Positions 56,398 to 64,000 of a stretch of DNA of 64,000 bases are shown one piece after another. The position numbers were made by a program, and so were the translations under genes. How positions within the stretch are numbered: position 1 is the first letter of the stretch; the number at the start of each line of letters is the position of its first letter. Below the pieces are notes generated by a model. It saw nothing but the letters and a program-made list of their open reading frames with translations, was not told where the DNA came from and did not search any database. Source of the DNA: Alentia gelatinosa (Eukaryota > Annelida > Polychaeta > Phyllodocida > Polynoidae); the NCBI GenBank assembly GCA_950022655.1, contig OX465579.1, forward strand, positions 16,777,088-16,841,087, read 5' to 3'.

Positions 56398-57558
56398 ATG
56401 CCGAAGACACGAGCAGGCCCCAGCACATCGCACGCCGATGCGGAGGCTGAAGTAACGTCGGAATCTACCCAACGACCGTCGGAGGACCACGTGGACTCGG
56501 CCTCCGAGGTAGGCAGTGTGAAGACGGTCAGGCTCGTGGCCGTTGAGAAAGGCCTCGCCGACTTCAAGAATGACGTGAAAGATCAGATCGGGGGAGTCCT
56601 GGCAGCGATCAACCGGCTGGCGGAACAGAGGACCAACGACCGGGCCTCACGGCCACCAACCGTCCAGTCGGCCGTGGATCGACGCACCCAGGAGTGGGCC
56701 GAGGACCAGGCCTCACGGGTCCTGCCTGCGCCACGTCAGCTGAGGGAGCGGTATGCGGCCGACTCCTACATCCAACGCGAGCTGGACCGTGAGGCCATCA
56801 GACACGACAGGACTACGGGTAAGCTCCATTCGGACTTAGACATCTCTAGGTTGACCTCGAAGCCTTTTATGTTTGTTGACCGCGAGGGCGTATTTACACT
56901 GTCTCATAAACTGGAGGTGCGGGGGTCTCTAGGGCCGATGGAGTACGTTAGCGCGTTCCTGGGTCTGCTAGGGGACGACCGAGCCGTGGAGCCCGCCGAC
57001 CGTGAACACATGTTCAATCATCTCCACCAAGTCTCCATCGATGCCCAATCTCGGCCGTGGGTGGGAGTTAGGCGATGGAGCCAGTTTGTGCTCGACCAAA
57101 TCGAGGCCGGCAGGCTTAGCTGGTCCGACTACGGATTGATACAGGAGGAGCGAGTCCGGCTCGCTATGACGACCTCGACCCAGTCGGCCGGACCGGACAA
57201 CGCAGGGAAGAACAAAGCTAGGGAGCTGCCATGCCGGCAGTTTAATTCGGAGAGAGGGTGCAGGCATAGGAGCGGGCACGAGGACGGGCCCGTGAAATGG
57301 GTTCACATTTGCTCGTTCTGTGATTCGGTCGGGAAACAGTGCGGGCACTCGCTCCATGCCTGCAACCGTAAGCTGGGGTACACCATGGGGTACAAGTCCC
57401 AGCCGGTAGCCCCTCAACCAACACGCCGCGGTCAGCAGGCCGGATACACCCCGCAGGCCGGATACACGATGAGGGCGGCCGACCCTGGACCGGATGCCCT
57501 CTACCAACATGGACTTCCGCAGCCGGCAAAAAACGGGCACGGTGCGCCCCGAGAGTAA
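56398..57558 (+). CDS. Ngaro-like Gag protein (386 codons)
   Basis: ATG at 56398 follows a 200-bp leader. An in-frame GTG at 56392 is not needed. The N-terminal 60 residues are acidic and Ser-rich. A heptad-like segment (LVAVEKGLADFKNDVKDQIG, about residues 45-70) may be a short coiled coil. The middle (about 130-250) is a helical domain that includes FMFVDREGVFTLSHKLEV and WVGVRRWSQFVLDQIEAG. The C-terminal third has a Cys/His knuckle (LPCRQFNSERGCRHRSGH, then VHICSFCDSVGKQCGH and HACNRK), a nucleic-acid-binding feature of Ngaro Gag. The tail is a Gly/Gln/Tyr-rich low-complexity region with repeated QAGYT. Stop TAA at 57556-57558. Appears intact. It ends about 150 bp before the next open frame, which is in another frame. 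Confidence 0.85.
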   Translation: MPKTRAGPSTSHADAEAEVTSESTQRPSEDHVDSASEVGSVKTVRLVAVEKGLADFKNDVKDQIGGVLAAINRLAEQRTNDRASRPPTVQSAVDRRTQEWAEDQASRVLPAPRQLRERYAADSYIQRELDREAIRHDRTTGKLHSDLDISRLTSKPFMFVDREGVFTLSHKLEVRGSLGPMEYVSAFLGLLGDDRAVEPADREHMFNHLHQVSIDAQSRPWVGVRRWSQFVLDQIEAGRLSWSDYGLIQEERVRLAMTTSTQSAGPDNAGKNKARELPCRQFNSERGCRHRSGHEDGPVKWVHICSFCDSVGKQCGHSLHACNRKLGYTMGYKSQPVAPQPTRRGQQAGYTPQAGYTMRAADPGPDALYQHGLPQPAKNGHGAPRE

Positions 57559-57704
57559 CCGGAGCGCACCCGACTACAGGATGTTCACGTGTACCCCCCA
57601 CCCGGGCTCCCGGGGTCAGAGGGTGCGCGGCACGTGAGATCACAGAGCGGCCCACTGCTGAAACAACACGGGACAGGAAGCCGCCCCCGGCCACGTGGGC
57701 ACAG

Positions 57705-59640
57705 GTGGTCAGCGGCCGACTCCCGGTCAGGACTTCCCCACGTGAGGCCGCCCGGACACGTGACGTCACAGAGGGAGTGAGGATTCCCCCACGTGATAGG
57801 GAGGCAGTCCAAAACAACAATAACAACACGACTCCGCAGGACCACGTGGCCGTGCCGGTGGGCGTCCCCCACCCGGGCACGACCGGCCACGGGACCGAGG
57901 ACGGAGCCCCTCCTGGCACGCCCCCGGACTTCGCTAAGCTCGAGGAAGTGTGTCGGACCGGGATTGTTGCCGCCGGGACTCGTACGGACCCGGAGGCGTT
58001 CAGAGCACATTGGCGCGCGGACTGGCCGCGGATGCAGGACGGCGCCCCGCCGGCGCACGGACACATCTACGAGGCAGTGCGGGCCTCGGGCCTGCCCAAC
58101 GCGATGTGCAGCAAGATTACTCTCCCCACGGACCTAGGGCTACGGGCGTGGGAGAAATACCTCACGGGCATGAGGGGGAAGCAGGAGCTACTGGGCTTCA
58201 TACGATACGGCTTCCCCCTAGGATACCTCGGTCCCGCGACGGATACCAGAGGGGTGCCTAACCACCCCAGTGCCACCGGGTACCCGACCGAGGTGGGGCA
58301 GTTTGTGAAAAAGGAGCTGTCGTTCTCCAACCTGCTCGGTCCGTTCTCCGACACCCCGTTCAGCCCGTGGTGCCACGTGTCTCCCCTGATGTCGCGGGAG
58401 AAGCGGGACTCCGAGGCCCGGAGAGTAATAACGGACATGACGTTCCCGCGGCAACAGAGCGTCAATGCCTTCGTGATGAAGAACTCTGTCTACGGGGAGG
58501 AAAGGGAGCACAGCCTCCCTACCATCGACGGGTTCGTCTCCCGCCTCCTGAGATCGGGCCCCGGGGCCTATATGGCCTCGATCGACATCGCGAGGGCATA
58601 CAAGAACTTTCGCTGCGACCCCCTCGACTGGCCTCTCCTATGCTTCATGTGGGACGGCGGGTATTATTGTGATACGGCCATGCCGTTCGGTGCCCGCGCG
58701 TCCTCCTACCACATGCAGTGCGTAGCGGATACCATAGTGGAGATTCTGGCCGGCAAGGGGGTCGAGGGGGCGATGTACCTCGACAACCTAATCATCATCT
58801 CGCCGTCGAAGGAGAAAGCCGCGGCGGACTTCGCGACCGCCCGGGAGCTCTTCCGCGAACTGGGCCTCCCCGAGGCCCGGGACAAAGCTCAGGAGCCGTC
58901 GCAGGTGGTCCGCTGGCTAGGGATCGACATCGATGCCGCGAACATGACGCTGTCGATCCCGGAAGACAAACTGCAGGATGTGCGGCAACACGTCGCAGCC
59001 GTCTCCCGGAAGCGGTCCCTCACGAAGCGGCAGCTGCAGTCAGTACTGGGGAAAATACTACACGTCGCGAAGTGCATCCAGCCGGCAAGGGCATTCGTCA
59101 GCAAGCTCCTCAAGGCCCTGCGAGGCATGTCCGGATTCTACATCAACATCTCGTCGGACACGCGGCAGGACCTCGACTGGTTCTCGAGATTCTCTGACGG
59201 GTGGAATGGACGTGCCTTGATCCCCAGGGGCCCCCCGACGAAGTGTATCACCGTGGACGCCTGCCTCACCGGCGTAGGGGGCACCGACGGCCGCCTAGCG
59301 TACTCCGGTCAGGTCTGCCCGGTCGGGGACCCGGTGGAGTGTATCTCGGAGCTGGAAGCCCTCAATACCATCTACGCCCTCAACACGTTCCTGACGGACC
59401 GCGACCGGGGCACGAGGGTGGAGGTGTTCTGCGACAATATGGGAACTGTCCAGGCACTCACGTCGGGGCGGGCACGCAACGAGGTCCTCGCCGAGTGCGC
59501 GCGCCAGGCCTGGATGGTGCAGGCGAAATTACAGGTGGACCTCCTGTACACCCATATCCCGGGGGTCCTCAACTCGGTCGCGGACGCCCTCAGCCGGTCG
59601 CACCTCACCTCCAGGGACAATGCTAAAGCTGAACATTACA
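57705..59640 (+). CDS. Ngaro-like reverse transcriptase-RNase H
   Basis: The open frame spans 57705-60374 (889 codons) but recognisable protein ends near 59640. No ATG occurs before the one at about 58104, so the start is uncertain. Recoding or a spliced start is possible. Domains in order: a pre-RT region (from LEEVCRTG); SNLLGPFSDTPF and HVSPLMSREKRDS; RVITDMTFPRQQSVN; RT motif A SIDIARAYKNF (Asp at 58584-58586); MPFGARASSY; motif C AMYLDNLIIIS; then LGIDIDAANMTLSIP. RNase H follows with TVDACLTGVGGTDGR, SELEAL, CDNMGTVQAL and VADALSR, all four acidic positions present. Motif C reads YLDN where the family has YLDD; this could abolish polymerisation. Beyond 59640 the frame is open only because the overlapping recombinase DNA is GC-rich. 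Confidence 0.88.
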
Positions 59641-60658
59641 TGTCACTTCATAATCTCATGTCTGTCGTGCCTTGTAACCACGCCTCATTTGTGCCTGTCC
59701 TCCGGCTCTCCTGCAGATCCGGCGCTACGTTGTCTCCAGCAGAGGGCATCTGCGCGGCAAGCCGCGGCGCGTGCCCCCGGCACGGTCGCGAACCAGCGAA
59801 GCGCCGTATCGACCTACATCGCATTCTGCCGGAGGATGGGTATGGATCCGCAGCAGCCGTCGGTCAGCCTCGTCACGTCATACCTGGAGTACTTTCGGGA
59901 CCACGCCCCCTCGCCCGCGACCGTGGCCAACCACTTGTCGCACCTACGGTCGCACCTGCGCCTGTCCGGGGGCAACGTCGCGGCGACCGAGGACGCGAGA
60001 GTAAAGAGGGCCATCGACGCGATGAAGAGGGACAAGTCCTACACGCCAAACATCAAACCGCCCATCCCGATGGAGGCCCTCAGGGGCGTCCTCGGTGGAC
60101 TAACGGTCACGCCCCTCGACCGGTCCACGAGAGCGGCCTGCCTGCTGATGTTCTTCGCGGCCCTGTGGCAGAGCGAGGTCGCCCCACCATCCGTCCGAGG
60201 ATTCGATCCGGACAGGTAAAGTCACGTCAGCTCACGTCACGTCCGGGTAAAAGCGGCGAAAAACCTCCAGTGTGTTGGAGAGGAGAAGCACGTGACACTC
60301 CAGCCTTCTCCCGACCAGAGGTCGTGCCCGCTGCAAGCCGTGAGAGAAATGATCGCGGCCGTACCCACGTCTAGCGACCGAGACCCGTTCCTGATGAACG
60401 CCGATCGGTCACCGATAACGACCAGGTCGCTGACCAAGGAATGGGACAGACTTACGGCTTTGGCGGGGATCCCGGCGAAAACGTATACGTTGCACAGCCT
60501 GAGAAAGGCCGCGGCCACTCAGGCCTTCCAGGCCGGGGTCCCCGAACTCTCCATCCAGAGATACGGGGGGGTGGCGCTCGAACGCTCACAGGAGCTACAT
60601 CCGAGTGTCGAGTGCCACTCAAGTTAATGACTCTCTGATCAGGTCTATTAACAAGTGA
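59620..60658 (+). pseudogene. Ngaro-like tyrosine recombinase, inactivated
   Basis: Frame 59620-60219 has the SAM-like core-binding region (TVANQRSAVSTYIAFCRRMG, SLVTSYLEYFRD) and the start of the catalytic domain (ACLLMFFAALWQSEVAPPS). The catalytic Arg expected before the SE dipeptide is Trp (TGG, 60166-60168). A TAA at 60217-60219 interrupts the frame. The same frame continues and carries the LHSLRKAAATQAF box (His 60493, Arg 60502). A run of seven G (60565-60571) then shifts the frame: the expected C-terminal Trp (60572-60574) and the nucleophilic Tyr (60596-60598) lie in the next frame, which ends at TGA 60656-60658. Three independent lesions. The N-terminal 30 codons overlap RT-RNase H and are AT-richer, with an intron-like TGCAG before the conserved part. 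Confidence 0.85.
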
Positions 60659-61023
60659 CTCGAACTTTTCTCCCACCCTCCACACCACTTCCTTCATGGT
60701 TTTTTGGCTATTTTATACACACTGTATATTCATATATACCATTATACTTTATACATGTATATCCATATGTATTATACTATTACATATCAACATATGTAAT
60801 ACCTTATACCTTATCACGTATAACATATACCATATTACCATATATGTATCATATCTACCAATATGTTATCATATAACATAACATATCTTCCATATGTATA
60901 TTGTTATCTTTAAGATATTACTATCACGTATTAATATCTTCTCTTCTCGCTCATAAAATTAAAATAAATTTTATTTGCCCAACCTCTGCTTTCTACTTTT
61001 GTGTTGCGGGTTAAGGGGTAATG
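60659..61023 (+). other. 3' untranslated tail of the Ngaro-like element
   Basis: Abrupt change to AT-rich sequence full of ATATG/CATAT palindromic words (60700-60900). AATAAA at 60962-60967 (plus) is a plausible polyadenylation signal 60 bp before the right repeat. The short frames here are by-products. Confidence 0.6.
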
Positions 61024-61119
61024 GGTAGCCCATGGCCGTAGGGTCAGGGGCGGTCATTGCTCCACCTAGCGCACTCCCTCTGTACTCGCGCTCCCTGCGC
61101 GCCCCCTCGTGCGAACCAC
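61024..61119 (+). repeat. Right terminal direct repeat of the Ngaro-like element
   Basis: Copy of 56099-56194, followed directly by TACTAAGTTATTAC of the host fold-back element. Confidence 0.92.
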
Positions 61120-61396
61120 TACTAAGTTATTACTTTGATTATGTACCGAATTTCTGGATTAATAAACGGAGTTCAGCTCTCTTATTAAAATTTTCGAAAA
61201 CCATAGTTTTCAGTATATTACCTGTATAAATTTACAAATCTAAATCAGCTTATTTTACATATTATGTTGGACCAAACTGAACAAATATTATATTTCATTC
61301 ATCTAATGTTAGAATATATCCCAAAGAACCAATTTGAAGGGACAAATGTCAATATATAAAATTCACCAGGTGGTACCACTGCGGATTATAGGATTT
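61120..61396. mobile_element. Fold-back element, third copy, right arm
   Basis: Sequence such as TATATTACCTGTATAAATTT, AACCAATTTGAAGGGACAAA and AAATTCACCAGGTGGTACCA mirrors the left arm at 55180-55527. It ends GGATTATAGGATTTAAC without the usual AGGCATATC terminus. Confidence 0.65.
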
Positions 61397-63681
61397 AACA
61401 AAAGCAAAGATGATAGGGGAAGAGATGCTTTACAAAAAAATACCATTTATAGATATTGATGATCAAATAACGGTTTTGATTGAAATAAGATATCAACATG
61501 ATTATAATAGTACTGCCTTCTGGATGATTTATGGCGAAAAGAATGCAATAGAGATAATGGAGACTCCTAAGGCTGTGTAACTGATATGATTAGAGAACAT
61601 GAATTTGTAGGCATAACAGACAATGAGAAATTGAAAATGTGAAAATTACGTACAATACTCGAAGAAACGTAGTCTGGACCTATGTGCAACTTGATAATAA
61701 AGATGAGCAATCCTCCATAAAAAACAAATTTATTCCCCCAAAAAAATAATTTGTCTGGTTTTTCAAATAATTCAGTAAAACAAACACAAACAACTTAGTG
61801 CAACAACATGGAATATTTTGTAAATGACATAAATTACATTATATAATAGCTCCTATATATATATTCAGTACACTGCATGAGACAATTTGGTTACGGAACT
61901 AGGGCAAGAAAGGTGTGTTTCTGCTCCCCTCACCTATCTAGCAAAACCTTACCCTACGTCAGAAAATCTTTGCTTCAAAAGAGTCTGTGACACAAGATTC
62001 AGTAGAGAAAGGTAGAAAATACATTAAGGTAAAAATTAAAATTAAAACAGGGCAAAATATGTAAATATTAGGTTTGGGGTATATCTATTTTTACTGAGAA
62101 CACCTGATTGTTTTTTAGTATATTCTAGAGAGATTATAATCTAACGTTGCCATGACTATCATAACTTTATGCAAAGTGCCCGCTTACGTGGGGTATCTAC
62201 TTACACAGGGTTAGAACACACATTCAATAGAGGGAGCCATTTGGAGCAAAAGTGTCCATTCATGCGGGGTGTTCGCTTACGTAGGGTTCTACTGTATGTT
62301 GTTCCTATACTTCCAGAGTGCCATAACATGCCACCTTTGGGCTAAAAATCAGAAAACAGATTTTGAGAAAGCCTCGTAATTTGAGCTATAACTTACTGCT
62401 CTAGGTACCATTCCAGCTCTCGTTAACTTGGTAGGATTTGTGCAGTACCTTTCAAGAGCTTTTAGCAAGTGTGTTTCTGCACAATCACTCAGGAACAGAG
62501 TATTGGCTAACTACTGTAATTTACTTATCACAAGTTGAGTTCAAACAAGGAAGAACGCCAATAGGCGATTGTATGTTGTCTATGTGTATCATTTCCTGAA
62601 TAAAAAAGCAAAAAAAACCATTCTCAGATACTGGTTCTGCCAGGATGTTGATGACAGAGATTGTATGTGTAAATAATTTAATAATTTAACCAATGTGTTT
62701 AATTATTTAACCAATCTGTTCTGGTTGGAGTTTATAAATTAAAGCCTCTCATACTCTTTATAGTTGTTGGTGACAGCAGGAAGAAAAAGGAAATTATTAA
62801 AAAGAAATATAAAAGAAAACCCTCCCTACCTAGGTTTTATTGGGTGGTATTCAGAAACACAGAAACCTAGAGTTCTATTCACATCCTAAGTATGTTAGTA
62901 CAAGAACAGTCTCGTGCAATAGACCACGACCAATCATAGCCAATTCCTGCTAAACATTCACAAATCTACTTTATTTTAGCACAAAAAAATGCCAGTATAT
63001 GCCTCTATTCTGCTATGTTCACTTTGTCACGCATGCCTAGATTCATTGAGGTCTTAATTGGTAAAATAGCCGTGAAGTTGTGAAGTTGCCACATGAACAT
63101 GAGTGGGTTCAATGGTAATATGACCTGAGATAAGTGCCTTTCTATGTTCGTGGTACAGCCCCCGGGAGGTAGCAGAAGCCACGCAATAATACACCGATAT
63201 AACAGGAAATGAACCAGTTCCTTGTCAGAACTCTGATATTATCTCATTAATCAATAGTAACTCAGGTAACTTTGTCTTTCGTCATGTTCTGTTGTGTACT
63301 GAAATCGGCGGCCAAAGTTACAGGAGAATAACATTATTCATAAAATGTTTCTAAGTACGTGCTAAATATCCAATACTTATTGAATGCAAGCCTTAGTTTT
63401 TATGCAATCCTGCTTTTCCAGCTTCCCATTCCATTAGTCTAATCTATAAAAGGAGACGTGTAAATAGCATCACTGGAGGTAGATTTTCTCTAAACAGGGT
63501 GCCTTATGATATTTATTTAAGACTTAGAAATGATCTTTATGTCCTGTTGATAAAACCAGATTGAATCAAGATTCACAAATATAAGATTATTGTGTGCGAG
63601 GAAGTTTTCATTTTATTGTTGTTCTTTACTGTCGCAATGAATGTTGACAACTAGGGAAACGATCCAGGAATATAAGATTAC
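61397..63681. other. Long AT-rich interval, no gene seen
   Basis: A dispersed repeat end is at 62175-62297 (CCCGCTTACGTGGGG, TTCGCTTACGTAGGGTTCTACTGT), related to 39738-39818. A short ATTTAATTATTTAACCAATnTG direct repeat is near 62675-62720. No RNA gene or domain recognised. Confidence 0.4.
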
Positions 63682-63811
63682 TTGTACGTGGAACGATGCA
63701 GCGATCCCTGTTATTTGCAGGGTCTGGTAACCTGTGGGGTCACGTAGCGTGAGTCCCCCTGGCGGTAGAGTCATGAAGACACGTGTCTGCGGCATGTAAG
63801 CTCCTTCCTGT
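63682..63811 (-). CDS. Candidate internal coding exon, unassigned
   Basis: A GC-richer 130-bp minus-strand block lies between acceptor TCTCTTTTGACAG and a donor-like CAA|GTAATC. It is open throughout and encodes QEGAYMPQTRVFMTLPPGGL then TLRDPTGYQTLQ. An alternative, shorter exon would end at CACAG|GTTACC. Composition is protein-like and unlike the surrounding repeats, but I do not recognise a family. It could belong to a second minus-strand host gene. Confidence 0.35.
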
Positions 63812-63924
63812 CTGTCAAAAGAGACCACATGTCAGATATATACAGAAAGGTGCCTCAAACAGTACCATTTAAGTGGGAAACACACTGTACGATTTCGTTT
63901 CCACCGATTAATTCCCATTTATTG

Positions 63925-64000
63925 TAAAGCCGGATGCCCATCTACCGATTTAGGGTTGAATGATTAGTTCCCAAATCGTATAGGAGTCGGTCACTTTGTC
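63925..64000 (+). mobile_element. Partial copy of the ATGCCCATCTACCGATT element, cut by the window edge
   Basis: TAAAGCCGGATGCCCATCTA then AGTTCCCAAATCGTATAGGA, the inverse of 4800-4884. Only the terminus is visible. Confidence 0.8.

Larger units (their letters stand above)
56099..61119 (+). mobile_element. Ngaro-like tyrosine-recombinase retrotransposon, about 5.0 kb
   Basis: Between 96-bp direct repeats lie a Gag-like ORF, an RT-RNase H ORF and a tyrosine recombinase, in the order typical of Ngaro/DIRS-group elements. I see no DIRS-type methyltransferase domain and the terminal repeats are direct, so Ngaro is preferred over DIRS. The coding part is strongly GC-rich, while the flanks and 3' tail are AT-rich. 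Such elements copy RNA into a circular or linear DNA that a recombinase inserts, leaving no target duplication, and none is seen here. The usual second repeat pair (B1/B2) of Ngaro is not evident. The copy is inactivated in the recombinase. Confidence 0.88.

Noticed and set aside
57242..58066. Long minus-strand frames opposite the Gag/RT region
   Set aside because: Shadow frames in GC-rich coding DNA; no domain, and the plus strand is clearly the coding strand.

Overview
Repeat-dominated eukaryotic nuclear DNA, almost certainly from an animal and probably a marine invertebrate. The evidence is the spliced start of a nicotinic-type Cys-loop receptor gene, tRNA-derived SINEs of an invertebrate type, Ngaro-like and Penelope-like retroelements, telomere-like TTAGGG repeats, and a very dense load of palindromic elements. 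A mollusc or other lophotrochozoan is my guess from the SINE style; the species cannot be fixed from the sequence. There is no bacterial-style gene organisation, and most open frames are chance or repeat-encoded.

Host genes. Two minus-strand exons (6044-6189, signal peptide; 2216-2408, start of the ligand-binding domain) join in perfect phase and form the 5' end of a nicotinic acetylcholine receptor-like gene that runs off the left edge. A CpG-rich block (about 44570-44820) looks like a promoter. Weak single-exon candidates are at 28098-28623, 39247-39594 and 63682-63811.

Mobile elements. 56099-61119 is a GC-rich Ngaro-like tyrosine-recombinase retrotransposon (Gag, RT-RNase H, recombinase) with 96-bp direct terminal repeats. 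It is inserted, together with a solo LTR (55532-56044), in an AT-rich fold-back element. A Penelope-like remnant (RT plus GIY-YIG nuclease) is at 17713-18964 minus. There are LINE 3' ends near 38.0, 40.0 and 51.3 kb, SINEs at 38.6 and 46.9 kb, solo LTRs at 6.4 and 55.5 kb, Harbinger-like MITEs at 19.5, 29.3 and 42.9 kb, and other inverted-repeat elements.

The most unusual content is a superfamily of bipartite palindromic repeats. Each unit has a block A of about 120-400 bp, bounded by about 14-bp inverted ends (most start TTTAT and end ATAAA, with CCATAG about 26 bp in), followed by hairpin B of about 120-160 bp. I call the families 1 (ends TTTATTATCCACCT), 2 (TTTATCCTACCCC), 3 (TTTATCTCACCCC), 4 (TTTATTACCCACCT), 5 (TTTACTATATACCC), 6 (TATTACTATATACCT) and 7 (TATCTTAGCCTGG). 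Hairpins of different families differ in their stems, but many share a tip of the form ACTCGGC-N(3-5)-GCCTCGT. Units occur singly, nested, and in alternating A-B-A-B arrays. Tandem arrays are also prominent: an inverted 34-bp minisatellite (1.6-2.2 kb), a 2-kb 32-bp minisatellite (24.9-26.95 kb), 73-bp repeats made from family 1 (22.9 and 44.8 kb), and TA/GA microsatellites.
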